This document shows positions 23,101-35,492 of a DNA stretch of 64,000 bases, piece by piece. The stretch lies in contig JAHGAU010000015.1 in assembly GCA_019925105.1 (NCBI GenBank), positions 186,001 to 250,000 of the forward strand. Direction: 5' to 3'. The notes under the pieces were generated by a model, which had not been told where the DNA came from, did not search any database, and worked only from the letters and a program-made list of their open reading frames with translations. Both the position numbers and the translations under genes were made by a program. The DNA comes from Niebla homalea (Eukaryota; Ascomycota; Lecanoromycetes; Lecanorales; Ramalinaceae). Every line of letters starts with the position of its first letter. Within the stretch, counting starts at the first letter, position 1.

Positions 23101-26100
23101 CCATGCGTGAGAATCTTAGCCCAGAAGGTAGCTCAGGAGTCGTGGGTCTCAAGCTAGAGGGCAGTGGCTTTGACAGCATTGAGCGCATTGGTGTCAACAG
23201 GGAAGGGGAGATACTCTACAATCTCAAGCCAAGGAAGGATAAAGTCTTGCACCGTCTGCTCGTGGAGGTCAAGCTAGGCACGGACAACGTTAAATACATC
23301 ACGTTGCGCTCGCCCCTCCTGGTCGAAAATGTCACGCAGATTCCTGTCGAGGTCGGGGTGTTCAGTCCTGAAGAAGGCCACCTACTCAAGGTCGAAAAGA
23401 TCCCACCTGGAGAAGCCCGTCCGGCTCCCGTTGGAGCAGCTTTCATGCATTCGCTTGTTGTGCGACCAGATCAAGGCTTCGGATACGGATGGTCAAATCA
23501 ACGCCTATTCTGGAAGGACCTTCTGAAGCGTCCGACAAGAATCTTATCCTGTAAAGGGGAGAGCAACGACCAGTCTCCACCGTTCTATTTTCAGATGAAC
23601 GCATCCTATGACAAGAATGATCCCATGACCAGTGTATACCCGTACATGCGCATACGGCTTCACGCCCCGATCGAACTCCAAAATCTTCTACCATATGATT
23701 TCAAGTACCGAATCTATGATCAGAACACAAAGAAAGACTGGACGAATTTCTTGAGGAAAGGAGGCGTCAGCCCTGTGCATGTTGTAGAGCTCTCACATCT
23801 TTTGCTGCTGAGTGTCAACATGCAAGACACCATATTCAAGCAAAGCGAATTCGCCGTCGTTAATTCGAGTGCGCAGGAAGACTTTCGGCGGGAGAAAAAC
23901 CTGCCTGTGAAGGACCCTCAAGGAAACGTACTGAATCTAAAATTGCATTACTTCAACATGCCAGACAGTGGAGGAGCATTTAAGGTATCGGTTTATGCTC
24001 CTTATCTAGTACTCAACAAGACTGGTTTACCCATCAATATTCAGAGCAAGGCTATGTTCTCGGCGGCGAAGTCTGCAGCCGGTCAAGGCATGAAGATGGA
24101 TTCCGAGGGTACAAATCGCAGAGCACTGCCTTATATGTTTTCCTACCCTAGTGATGACAACAAGAACCGCGCCAATGTCAAGGTCGGAGAGTCCGCCTGG
24201 AGCAAGCCGCAAAGTTTTGAAGCCATCGGCAGTGCTTTTGAGGTGGTCTTGCCATCAAGCTCAGCTAAGACAGAGATGCATGTCGGCATTTCCGTTGCTG
24301 AAGGCGAAGGCAAATATCATCTGACAAAAGTCGTCACTGCTGCCCCTCGATTTGTTGTAAAGAACAAGATCAAGCAAGAGATTGAGATCCGAGAGCCTGG
24401 CTCTTCGAACGTGATGACGCTCAAGCATGGTGACCTGTTGCCGTTGCAATTCCTACGTCAGGCCCCCGAGAAGCAGCTTTGTCTCTGCTGGCCAGGCGTA
24501 AACAACCAATGGTCCTCGCCTTTCAACATCTCCAACATGGGTACTGTACATGTGAAGCTCGCGAAAGCCGGCGAGCGTCAGCAATTGATCCGCATTGAAG
24601 TCATACTGGAGGCAGCGACAATCTTCCTCCACCTGAGTATTGAGACCAAGCACTGGCCATTCTCGATGCGCAATGAAAGCGACATGGAATTCATGTTCTA
24701 TCAAGTCAATCCTAGCTTAGGTGAGGATGAATACGATGAAAACTCAACGTGGAAGCCTATTCGCTATCGACTACCTGCCAAGAGCATCATGCCATATGCC
24801 TGGGACTATCCTGCCTCGAACAACAAGGAGCTTGTACTTACTGCCAACGGTAAAGATCGGCGCATCAAGCTTGCTGAGATTGGTAACCTGGTACCTCTGA
24901 AAGTTCCAGGGACTCAAGGCAAATCCGGAAAGATTATTGATCTCAACATTGCGGCTGATGGCCCTACTCAGACACTTATCATGTCGAATTACAGGCCCTC
25001 GAAGAGTCTGTATCGACAGAAGTCAGGTGCGGCGCAATCCTCGCAGAGCAGTTTGGCGACGAGCAATTTCGAGGTAAAAGAGCAGGAGTCGGATGTTACC
25101 TTCAAGGCGCAAGTACGCTTTGCTGGCATAGGGATCTCATTAGTCAACAGTCAGCTGAGGGAGCTACTGTACTTCACCTTGCGCGAGATTGAGCTCAAAT
25201 ACGGCGACTCCAAACTATATCAGACACTCGGAGCCACCATCAAATGGGTACAGATTGACAATCAGCTTTATGGCGGAATATTCCCCATCCTCCTCTATCC
25301 TAGCGTCGTCCCGAAGACTGGCAAAGAAATGGATGCGCATCCTATCTTCCATGCAACCCTGACTCGTGTCAAAGATGATTCTTACGGGGTCCTGTATATC
25401 AAGTATTTCACGGTCTTGCTGCAGCAGATGACACTCGAATTAGACGAAGACTTCATTTTTGCTATGCTTGAGTTTGCCAAAGTGCCGGGAGCGTCTTGGT
25501 CGGAAGAATCCGAGGGCAAGCTTTGCGACGAAGATCTAAACATACCGGAGCCGCAGAAAGAGGAACAAGGGCAGGATGTGTACTTCGAATTCTTCCACCT
25601 GCAGCCGATGCAATTGGACCTTTCGTTTGTTCGAACTGAGCGAATCAACGCCGAAGACACAGCAGGATCTTCGAACCCTCTCATGTTCTTTGTTAATGTG
25701 ATGACCATGTCCGTTGGCAACGTCAACGATGCACCATTGAGGATGAATGCACTGATGCTGGAAAACGCACGTATTTCGATCCCAGCATTGATTACCAACG
25801 TACAGAATCACTACACGCAAGAATGCCTCCGGCAAGTACATATCATCCTCGGATCAGCGGATTTCCTTGGCAACCCGGTGGGCTTATTCACCAATGTGAG
25901 CTCGGGTGTCGCAGATATCTTCTACGAGCCGTATCAAGGGCTCGTCATGACGGATAGACCCCAGGAGCTTGGTCTTGGCATTGCGAAAGGTGCTTCTAGC
26001 TTTGTCAAGAAGTCCGTCTTTGGCTTTTCGGACAGCATGGCGAAGTTCACGGGTAGCATGTCAAAAGGGCTGGCAGCCGCAACCCTCGACAAGGAGTACC

Positions 26101-26846
26101 AAGACCAACGGCGCATGTCCAAATCGCGAAATCGACCCAAGCACGCACTTTACGGGGTCACTTCTGGAGGCAACGCCTTTGCAAGCAGCTTGGCAAGTGG
26201 CATCGGAGGACTCGCAAGACATCCTCTCCAAGGAGCCGAAAAGGAAGGCTTCGAGGGATTCATGAAGGGCGTGGGCAAAGGTGTGCTGGGCCTCGCGACG
26301 AAGCCGGCAATCGGAGCCTTCGATCTAGCGTCAAGTGAGTCTATCCCACCCCTCCACGATACTTGAATCTGTCGCTAATCGATTGTAGACATGGCTGAAG
26401 GCGTCCGCAACACCACCACAGTCTTCGACCAAGAGGGTCTCGACCGTGTCCGGCTCACCCGCTTCATCGGACTCGACGGTATCGTGCGCCCCTACGCCCA
26501 ACGCGAGGCCCTCGGCCAATTCTGGCTCAAGACCCTCGACGACGGCAAATACTTCAGTGAAGATTACATCGCGCACCTGGAGCTGCCGGGCAAAGACATG
26601 CTGGTGATGCTCACCTACAACCGTATCATGCTCGTGAAGATGAAGAAGCTGCGCATGGAGTGGGATATCAAGCTCAATGACATCCAGACCATCAGTAAAG
26701 AGCGGACGGGTATGAGTGTGACATTGAAGGGTGGTACTAATGGGCCGTTTATCCCTGTGAGTGATGAGGGCAGCAGGAATTGGTTGTATAAGCAGATTGC
26801 GGTGGCGGTGAACGCGTTCAATGACAAGTATAACGCGAAAGGATGA
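17190..26846 (+). CDS. VPS13: Vacuolar protein sorting-associated protein 13, bridge-like lipid transfer protein
   Basis: Exons 17190-26334 and 26389-26846 (54 bp intron, GTGAGT...TTGTAG, which joins SN to MAEGVRNTTT in phase) give 3200 aa, close to the usual fungal length. The N-terminus (MLEGLVANLLNRFLGMYVKN) is the chorein domain that starts the lipid-conducting groove. The middle consists of extended repeating-beta-groove sequence with acidic linkers. Around residue 1930 RNYTGFDVNIWAASREE begins the VAB (SHR-BD) adaptor-binding domain. Near the C-terminus are the ATG2-C-like helices (GLVMTDRPQELGLGIAKGAS...) and a final PH-like domain (FWLKTLDDGKYFSEDYIAHL). Known role: bulk glycerolipid transfer between organelle membranes at contact sites. 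The single long exon is intact, with no frameshift. The start is supported by the perfect chorein N-terminus and divergence from DUF3429. Confidence 0.97.
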
Positions 26847-28100
26847 GAGCTTGAAAAGAGTTGCGTACGGACTGGCCGGGGTGGTTTTCTGAGCGCGGCG
26901 TTTTTGGGATCATGATGTTTGTTGATTAGCTTGCAATGAACAATATTATCACATCCAAAGAGGAAAAACAAGGTCATCGATTCAGGGGGGGCAGGATGCA
27001 CTCTCCTGGTGCCCCTCATCTCAGACGCCGTATCTGTATCCGATTCATCACCACGCCATTCTCCTACTCTCGCCTGAAAGGGTTCGCTGTCCGGCAACAT
27101 CGCCAACAGAGTGATACCCATTCATGCTTTCCTCCCCTGTCCCGCACACTACCGAACTTTCATGTCCCGAATCCATCCGTCTCGATCTGCGCAACCATCA
27201 CGCCTTTCAAGGGTTTTTTCCATCGAAAAGAAGGTCAGTGAACAAACACCGTCTCCCGAACCCTAACACGCCAGGTTACGGCTATTTATCATCCATCTTA
27301 TTGGATGGGGTAGGAGATGATGGTGGTGGTGGTACCTTAACGCCGTCAGAATTTTGGCGGTCCCGGGAGCAGCTGGCTTGGATTGAAGGTTGTGGTGGTG
27401 GTATCATGGGATGCGAGAAATGAGAGGGAGAGAGATAGAGGGGGGGGAAAGAAGTTGGTGTTCAGATGTTGGGTTGGTGTTGCGAAGGAGCTTCATTACA
27501 TCGAGCACGGTTGGTGATGAGGACTATGGTGTTTGTTCTAACATGGTAGCTTATCTAGGTTTGTTTTGTTGGACGGGTTTTTATATTGTCTTTGAGGGTT
27601 TGGTTGTCCTGGTAGATCGTGGGGCTGGAGAGAAGGGAGGGACGTGTGACGAGGAAGAAGTGTTGGCGGAAGGAGAGGACTTAGGGAGTATGGGTGATGC
27701 GGGATGTACATAGGAGATACCGTCTTTATAAGTCGTGTTTCGGGGGCGGGTCACCGATTGGATAATTACAACTGTTGGCTACTCTGCTTATTCATCATAT
27801 TCATTACTATTCCATACAGCAAGATTGGGTTCGCGTGTTCAAAGCATGCGTATCAGTGTTTAAGTGTCAAGAAAGATGGCCTTTGTGATTGATATGATTC
27901 TTGATACGGAACACTGGGGTGGCCGACTGTTGTGTAGAGGGTTAGGATCTCTGACACTTTGTTGCGTCCATTGGCTGAACACTGAGAGACCTGACAACCA
28001 GCTGGAACTTAATATAAGAATGACGCCAGCCCGCAGGCTTGTGTTCTATCCACTCCTCCACATTCCCAGACACCAATTCAGCTCCACAACTCGCATAATC
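26847..28100. other. Intergenic region downstream of VPS13
   Basis: About 1.25 kb containing the 3' UTR of VPS13 and the promoter of the first array gene. Frames around 27390-27890 have poor composition and are not recognised. It marks the change from conserved genes to the accessory block. Confidence 0.45.
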
Positions 28101-29264
28101 ATGGAGAACCTTGCAAGGTCTGACGACGGTCAGAATATCAAAGATGATTCTTGGGACGGATTGGCCAAGGTCGATGACCGTCAGGATATGTAGGTCTTGC
28201 ATTCACATTCCACAAAATTGACGTATACCACATGGATTGGTCTGATCCATGTCGAGTAGTGCAGATGCCAATGCCGTCAACTCGCCTCTGATGCGACTGC
28301 CGGTAGAGCTCAGAGAAATCATTCTACGCATGGTGATTGGTGATGGGGTGATTCACGTTTACACGCTTGATGATCTGGTGAGACGCCTTCCCTACATGGC
28401 CAGTTCGGCTGGAGATGGATACTTGTTAGACTGACATTTTAATCGAAGGACCTCAATTCAGAACCTGGCCAGGACTTCGAATCAGAAAATAATCTATCTT
28501 CTGGGATGGAGGAAAAGCCAGTACGCCTCTGCCGCTTCATCTGTATGGCTGGAAATACTGTCGACCGAGATGAAGCTCCCATCGTTATCCAGCCCACAAA
28601 ATCTGCGTCATCCAAGGATCCTCCTATTGGTCTTGCAGACCCTCATATCAGGTGCAGCGAATTAAATGTAGAGGCTAATCCAAGCATCTATGGAGCAAGC
28701 TGCCGTTTCGATGTCCTGGCAACATGCCACCAAATCTATCAAGAAGCCTTTCCCATATTTTGGCGTACAACGCAGTTTTGCTTCGAGGAAGATCACGCAT
28801 TGGACGATTTCCTGTGCAGGCTGACTGGAGCTCAAAAGGACAATTTGAGGCAGCTCGTGATCCTTCATGAGTTTAACATAGAGAACCCCGACTATCCTCC
28901 ATCCGGCTTATTGACGAGGCCGAATTGGTTGGTATGCAACGAAAAATGCGCTCTTTCTTCGCTTAAGAGCCTAGCCGGTCTGGAGCTTCATTTGCGGCTA
29001 TGGAAAATTTCCTGGCCACGGGAGGAAATCCGGGACCAAATCGCAGCCTTCAATTTAAATTTCGAAGTATTTGAGAATCTACGCTTACTCCATCTAGAAA
29101 AGGCGTATGTCTCGGTATCCTATTATGGAGAGACCTGTGACCCAGAAGACCGTGTCCGGAACCAACTGTCAGCAGACGAACTAGCCCAACTAGCGAAAGG
29201 TTTTGCCCAGCGTCTTTTAAATTCTGATCAAAGTTCGGGGGGAATTTCTCTCCAGGAAACTTAG
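28101..29264 (+). CDS. Array paralogue 1: F-box-like/DUF7730-like protein, C-terminus cut by frameshift
   Basis: Exons 28101-28189, 28260-28377 and 28449-29264 give 340 aa. Exon 1 (89 bp) encodes MENLARSDDGQ... and ends in a split AT|T codon. Exon 2 (118 bp) carries the F-box-like box SPLMRLPVELREIILRMV followed by GDGVIHV. Exon 3 carries the family signature CHQIYQEAFPIFWRTTQFCF, then AQKDNLRQLVI, LAGLELHLRL and LRLLHLEKAYVSVSY. Homologous C-terminal coding sequence continues beyond the stop in another frame (EFLSRKLREVGKRM..., to 29490). The switch falls at a run of six G at 29237-29242, so this copy lost its coiled-coil tail through a recent indel or carries a sequencing error. Function unknown; an F-box-like adaptor role is only suggested by the LPxELRxxIL box. 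It is the first of six same-strand copies. Confidence 0.75.
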
Positions 29265-29937
29265 GGAGGTGGGCAAAAGGATGGCAGAAGAAGAAGTGGA
29301 TCCTGGTCAAGAGATCAAGCGCAAGGACAAAGCGTTCCAAATGTTAGCGGATCAGGACGGAGTCGCAGCGGCAGCGCTGCGAAGGGGCTTGGCTTGGAGG
29401 TGGGAGGGTGCAAGAGCTTCTGGTGGAAATGATGGGACAAAAGATCGTCAACCCGAAGTTAGAAGACGTCTGGACGACCGACCTGATTGAGCTTTATGAT
29501 AGCATTGGCATTTGAATTCAATCCATTCTTATCCCATGTGCACTAGATGATAATGAAGGAGTCAACTTGGATGATAAAAGACGGATGAGCGCCATCTGCC
29601 CATCTCACCTAGAAAGCTCGACTTGCTGCTTGATCCCTTGGGAAAAATGCCATAACAAGAAAGCGCGTGTCAATCGAATTTAGGGCTAACCGTAAACCTC
29701 GCGCATGGCGAGTTCGATTCGGGAGACCTCTTGTCATCACCTTCATCAAGTTGTTATCCCAATCAGTGATATGGAAAACAAAGCTGTGTGTAATAAAAAC
29801 CAGAATACTTTCGAAGGTCGCAGGAACGGGAAGGGGCAGGTAGGAATTCCTAAGAACCAAGCGATGTAGGTCCTGAAAGGCACTTTTGATCCCCAGCACG
29901 TACATTCAGGCTAATGTGCGACTTCCCTCTGTCCAAG

Positions 29938-31177
29938 CACCGATCTCAATAGTATTCAGTCTCCCCTCTTGAGATTCCCTCCAGAAATGAGGGAGATCAT
30001 CTTTTGTTGGTGATTGGCGATCAAGTCTACCACCTGCATAGATTTAAACTGACGGTAAAGTGGCTCTAGCTCTGACGAGGCTCCGATCGCCTTGGAAGAT
30101 CCTAGGCTAATGTCGTAATCTAGGAACACGGCTCTGCTTGTAGTTCGCCTTCGTGCGAGACCGATGAGGACCCAGAGTGGGAGCTATAGCGCTCGCTCTG
30201 CGTTGCTGCTGGCGACTCCATCAATTGCAACCCAGCTGTCGCCCGAACAACTCCCGCACTGGCTTCCGCAAGCGGACTCGCACCTACTTACGCAATTGCA
30301 CATCAACACTGCAAGTATGGTGAACGGTTCCGCTTCGCTCAATTTGAGAATGAATCTGAGGCCGGTGAAACGAAATAATATTGGGGGATTCTTGCAGCAA
30401 GCCGTCAAACTTTCGAAGGCCTTTCCACTGTTCTGGAGCACGAGTCGGTTCTATTTTAAGGAGGGATATACACTAGCTGAGTTCCTCAGCGCGCTCACGA
30501 AGACTCAAAGGGCCAACTTACGGCATGTCGTGCTATATCACACCTTGATGAGCTCTTACCAGACAGGGTATACCCGTTCCGGAACGAGACGGGACTGGCC
30601 GGCATCCAATGTGAGGGAAGGGAGATATCACGCACGGAAGGATTTGGACTGCTTGGAGCTGCATCTGGAGCTATGGACCTTCGGTGACGGCCGTAAAGCT
30701 AGCAGTGTAGGGTTTCAATTGGAGTCAGTTGAGGCGACAGTCAAGGCTCTGGAGATGCTTGGATTCTTGCGCCTGAAACGAGCCTCGGTCACCATTTCCT
30801 ACGCGGAAGCTGCTCAGGCTCACCATGAAGCTAGGCTTACAAATGCCGAGCTAACGAAACTAGCTGAGCGTTACCAACAGAGATTGTTGGATCCAGGAAT
30901 GTCTGACCAGAATGAATTGCAATTTTTAAGCAAGAGGATCGAGAAAGTGAAGAGATCACTGGAGGGAACAGAGAAGGCCGTTGAAGTTAATCAGGAGCAG
31001 GCTCAGAAGTTTCAGAAGATGGCGCATGAAGGACGGGCAATCGCAAGCAGAATGAAGGGCGAGATCAGTAGGCTGGAAGCAACATTGAATAGGGGCAACC
31101 CAGTGGAGATCAAGGACGTTATGGATATGGGATCTAAGCTGTGTGGATTTTTTGCACAGCAGCAACAGGATGCCTAA
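29938..31177 (+). pseudogene. Array paralogue 2: frameshifted copy
   Basis: Exon 2 is recognisable from 29938 (acceptor GTCCAAG, then TDLNSIQSPLLRFPPEMREI) but loses one base near 30001-30013, so GDQVYHLHRF is read in a different frame. A second shift lies near 30410, where ILAASRQTFE (frame a) must join AFPLFWSTSRFYF (frame b). Downstream the frame is open to 31177 and retains the helical C-terminus: LTKLAERYQQRLLDPG, then FLSKRIEKVKRSLEG and a Lys/Glu-rich coiled coil. A 337-codon frame from 30164 exists, but its first ~80 residues are out of the ancestral frame. Exon 1 is not found. I regard this as a pseudogene. Confidence 0.75.
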
Positions 31178-31568
31178 CTGGAACCAAGGCGAGTCTTCGC
31201 GTGGGAAGGCAAGATCTAACCCGATTCCAGTGAACATCTTTTGAAAATGCACGTCTATTCCTTCTTCTCCTGGCTTTGTCTACATTAATATAATTTGAAG
31301 GCATTTGGAACTTCTAGGCGGACGGCTCGTGTAGAGTCGCAAGGCGGCACTTTCATGGTGATGATCCAGTAACGTGTCACTTCAATCCTCCAACTCGCCT
31401 TTCGTGGAGCAAATTCAAGTCCAGAAGCAAAATCATTTGTTCTGAAAGTTGCCAAGAAATCGTATGTTTTTGCACGTTGCGCTAGTTTCGCGACCTCCAC
31501 AACTTCCTATATCCATTACTCGACAAATTCTTTTCTCTTCACTCCACCGATCAGGATCTTTGCAGACT
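31178..31568. other. Spacer between array copies 2 and 3
   Basis: About 390 bp; probably the promoter of copy 3 and 3' flank of copy 2. No other feature. Confidence 0.4.
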
Positions 31569-32911
31569 ATGGCTCATCAACACCAGCGCCAGAATACTGG
31601 ACCGCGCCGTAAGAAGGCGAAGACTAATGATGCCACGAGGTGAGGTTTAACAACACTTGAGATACAGATTCAGGCTAAACTGCGATTTCGGCAGGTGCAG
31701 TACAGATCACTATGCCGCCCAATCGACGCTGCTGAGCCTACCGGCAGAGATCAGGCAGACGATGTTGCGGATGGTGGTTGGCGACAAACTAATCCACATT
31801 CTGAAAGATTATCACTCGGTAAGCCGCATGCCACTCTAGCAGGCGGTCAATAGCACCAAGAGATCCTGACGCTGTCATCTAGATGTATGATTCGAACGGC
31901 CGGCGGTTATGTCCGCCAGATCGGACGGATTGGTCCCTCGTTCGCGTAGCTTGCATTGCCGAAGGAGAAGGTCATGGCAGCACCGCCTTCATCAATGGCT
32001 CACTCATCAATGGCTCACATCCATCCCAAGTGCCAGCTCGCGATCCAACCTTCGATTTTCAGGTCGTCCACGAGGTGTGCACTGAAGAGATAGCTCGCAA
32101 ACATAGAAGGGAGAGGCTCGACTTCAGAGTCTTTGAAACGAGTCGGCAAATCTATCAGGAGGCTTTCGCCTTGTTTTGGCGGACAAGCCAATTCTGCTTC
32201 GAGAAGGGACATGAACTGGAGGCGTTTTTCGCTAGATTGACTGAGACTCAAAAAAACAATCTAAGGCGTCTGGTGCTGAATTTGCGCTTGATGAACTACT
32301 TTGGGCGCGAACACACTGATGATGAATGGGATTCAATGGGGGAATGGCAGATATGCAATATCAGAAACGCAGGCTCTCATCATCTGAGGTCTTTGGAAAG
32401 CGTCGAGCTTCATCTACAGGTGAACAGTGCTTTTCGCGGCGCTACTCCCTCACTTTACGCAGGGAGGATCCAAGCATTCTTCAAAGTTTTCGCTGATTGG
32501 CGTCTTCTTCATTTGAAACAGGCCTTTGTCACTATCGCCTTTCAAGATGTACTCAGACCTTACACTACCAGAGACCAAATACTCACAAATGAGGAAATGA
32601 CAGAGCTAGCAGAAAGCTTTCGGAATACCTTGCTGGATCCCACATTCACCGAGGAGGAGAAGGCAGTATACCTTACCCGTGAGATTCAGCATCAAGAGAA
32701 ATTTTTGGTCAACCAGGCAAGTAGTACCGAGAAAAATCGGGAAAGGGTCCGATACTATCAAGAATTGGTAGACCGCGGTCAGGCCAACACAGCGAGGGTG
32801 AAAGGCCAACTTACTGAAATGCAAAGTATCTTGCAAAGGAGGAATGGAGATGAAATGTACAATTTCATAGTGACGCAAGAGAAGAGGCCTGAAATTGCTC
32901 GCTTTAGATGA
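31569..32911 (+). CDS. Array paralogue 3: intact F-box-like/DUF7730-like protein
   Basis: Exons 31569-31639, 31695-31818 and 31883-32911 give 407 aa, the longest and cleanest member. Exon 1 encodes a basic N-terminus (TGPRRKKAKTND) that looks like a nuclear localisation signal. Exon 2 has STLLSLPAEIRQTMLRMVVG then DKLIHI. Exon 3 has SRQIYQEAFALFWRTSQFCF, TQKNNLRRLVL, LESVELHLQV, WRLLHLKQAFVTIAF, and a C-terminal coiled coil of ~90 residues (YLTREIQHQEKFLVNQASST...). A short in-frame duplication (FINGSLINGS) is seen near residue 100. Splice sites match the positions used in copies 1 and 5. Function unknown; nuclear adaptor or scaffold is an inference from the F-box-like box plus NLS plus coiled coil. 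Confidence 0.8.
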
Positions 32912-33655
32912 AAGAAGCGCTGCGGAACATGGAGTCAGCTGACTACACAAAAGCTCCAAAAACAGAGCGAAAAGCTATAATACATGCATGTTCAAGGGAG
33001 CGACATCTTCGGGGGAATGAGCTCCTACCCAAATCTCCAGCTGCCTAGATAGTCACTACATTGCATTACCGAATCGCTTTTCTGAGCATTACACTTTCTT
33101 TTGCTTTGCAAATTGAGGGTATGTGCTCTATCTGAGAAAGGCCACAATTTTCCATAGACGAAGGGTTGAATCTCTTGAAGCTTCATGTGCTATGATTAAT
33201 CCGCGCGCTTTAAGCAGCGCCCCCTCCGAATCTCGATTAGTGAGGGGTTGCAATTGTTGGATCATGATGTTCAACTACTCTCAAGGATAAGGGGTAAAAC
33301 ACGCCCTCTCCTCCTGCAAATTAATTGCAACGTGGGTAGCCTGCCGACACGGTTACCGCCATGAAAAATGGGTTTCAGAAAAAGATCTTGGAATGTTCAT
33401 GGTAAGAGTATATTTTAATGAACAGTTTTTATACCGAACTTTTCTTTATTTGAGGTCGTAGTAAAAATTCAGAGATATCTTGCTCATGGGGAGGTCTTTG
33501 ATCTTAGCGCGTGCACGTTACAAGATGACCGATATGATATTTTTGCGTCTTAGCCGGCACGCGATGGCGGCCGTCGAGCAATGTGAGTCACGGTTGGCTT
33601 CTCAGTGCGTGCTTGAGGTAAATGTAGGCTGACCTCATTTCGTCCAATGGCAAAG
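32912..33655. other. Spacer between array copies 3 and 4
   Basis: About 740 bp. A decayed exon 1 of copy 4 may end near 33590 (AT|GTGAGT donor context), but the frame holds a stop and no usable ATG. Otherwise no feature recognised. Confidence 0.4.
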
Positions 33656-34860
33656 TGAAAATGCAAATCCACTCAAATCACCCTTACTCAAGTTGCCAGC
33701 GGAGGTCCGAGAGATCATCCTTCGCATGGTGGCTGGAGACAAGCTCATTCACATCTACAGGTCTTGCAATAGAGTGAGTCCACTACTGCTATCATGGCTC
33801 CCTGGTGAGAAAGAGAGACTTGAGTTGACATCGCGAACAAGTACTACGATAGACGTTAGAGAAAGAAGTCCAGAAGAGGAAGAACCGGCTTGGCAACTGG
33901 GACATGCACTTTATTGTTCTGCAGTGACTAGTATTCGCAAGAAGACTTCCACCCCAACATCCACGGGTCAGCCGTCTGCGTCAGAGGGTCTTTCCTCGCC
34001 ATTCTTGACAACTCATGAGGAGTACATTGACAAAGCCTCGATTTGTGATAAGCACGACGAGCCTGAATTCGGAATCTTCGGAGCATATCGCCAAATCTCT
34101 TACGAAGTTTTTGCTTTCTTCTGGCGGACAACTAAATTCTGTTTTGAAAGCGAAACCTTGTCAAGATTCTTGCAAAATCTGACTCAGGTTCAGATTGAGA
34201 ACCTGAGATATGTTGTGATACTTCACAATCTTTTCCCACGGGATTACAATTGGGACAGCCTCTATCTGAACACGCTTGAGCAATTGACATCATGTCGGGA
34301 CAACGGGACAAAGATCTGTCCGCCAAACAAGTTGTCGGGATACATCTTCGGCTTTGCGCGGCCAGTGAGGAGGCGGCTAGCAGGCGGTTCCAGCTAACGC
34401 GATTCCAGCTAAAAGCGCTGCAAGTGACACTGAGAGCGTTCAAGGAACTACGCACACGGGATGTGGACAAATCATCTGTTGTCATCTCTTATACAAATTA
34501 CGTCATTCATGGACGTGGATTTGACAAGCGACTTACCAAACAGGAGATGGAAATTGATTGCCAACTTCCGAAGTCTTATGTTGGATCCTACCGGGAACGA
34601 TGATACCCTTGTGACGGATGGTATAGCCAGTAAAGTTCTAGGAATGAGAAAGGCCGTGGAGAGATTTAATCAAAGCGCCGCTGCGACTGAAATAAAAGGC
34701 TGCCATCTATGAAAAGAAAGCAGAGGCGTACAGAGCTCAATCATACGTAGCGTGGAACAGGTCACTTGATTTGAGGAGGACATTGCGCCAGAAACTTTCG
34801 ATTGAGGTCGAAGTGGATTCGCATTCCAACGAGGAAGACGTCCGCGACATCGAGCAGTAG
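33656..34860 (+). pseudogene. Array paralogue 4: multiply frameshifted copy
   Basis: Exon 2 starts at 33656 (ENANPLKSPLLKLPAEVREI then ILRMVAGDKLIHI) and a GTGAGT donor follows NR at ~33774. The third exon has YRQISYEVFAFFWRTTKFCF and NLRYVVILHNL, then the frame ends at 34397. Homologous sequence continues in other frames: VVGIHLRLCAASEE and KSSVVISYTNY, then NFRSLMLDPTGNDD, then a terminal Lys/Glu-rich helix ending at TAG 34860. At least three frame changes are needed (about 34300-34330, 34550 and 34680). It is a pseudogene that still spans the full family length. Confidence 0.78.
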
Positions 34861-35492
34861 AAGGAAGCGTCATTCATCAAGAATGTCCATGAAAGTCTCA
34901 AACCAGTGCTCTTGAAATCTTCTCCTGTGTTGGAATTTTGACTTATAGTTTCGAGAAAGGCGTTCTTGCAATGGAGTCCCGGATGTGTCAATCCGATCTA
35001 ATGTACCGTGTATTTCCAGGAGGTACTGCAGCGCTGAATCAGTTGCAGCGTGTGGAAACTAGCGCGTTAGTGGGCGTATCAGAAGGTAACAAAAGAATTT
35101 TACCGCTAGAAGAGCTCACCTACCAAGCGGAGAAACCCCCCAACCGAACAGTACAGCTAATACATTATCGGCCTTCTAAATACGCATAACACTGGCCCCA
35201 GAGGCGTACCTAGCGCTTCGTTTTTAACGCTCCTTACTGGCGACGGGAGTCCGGCCTTATCGAAGGGGGTCTAGAGAGCATGCTCTGGTGGGGTGCTTCA
35301 CGCCGCAAAGCCTAGCACAAAATGCGTAGGTATTAGGTATCTGTACTGTCTGGTTGGTCCGCTTGGTGGGTGAGCTCTTCTAGGACTTGTGCTTAACCTC
35401 GCTTTCTGACGCGCCTTTCAATCTTTTCGACTTCCACCCATCACAATACTAATGCTTTGATCTCATCAGCATTTGCCGCTCAGCCAGCGAGT
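34861..35492. other. Spacer between array copies 4 and 5
   Basis: About 630 bp. An open frame of ~80 codons around 34938-35189 was not recognised and starts without ATG. Likely the promoter of copy 5. Confidence 0.4.

Noticed and set aside
27390..27892. Open frames of 107 and 62 codons downstream of VPS13
   Set aside because: Poor composition, non-ATG start for the longer one, and no motif; most likely UTR or intergenic.
29680..29750. GAGTTCGATTCGGG resembling a tRNA B box on the plus strand
   Set aside because: No cloverleaf can be drawn around it and no matching A box is present.
30164..31177. 337-codon frame as an intact array gene
   Set aside because: Its first ~80 codons are out of the ancestral frame and replace the expected F-box-like exon; two indels are needed to recover the family sequence, so it was called a pseudogene.
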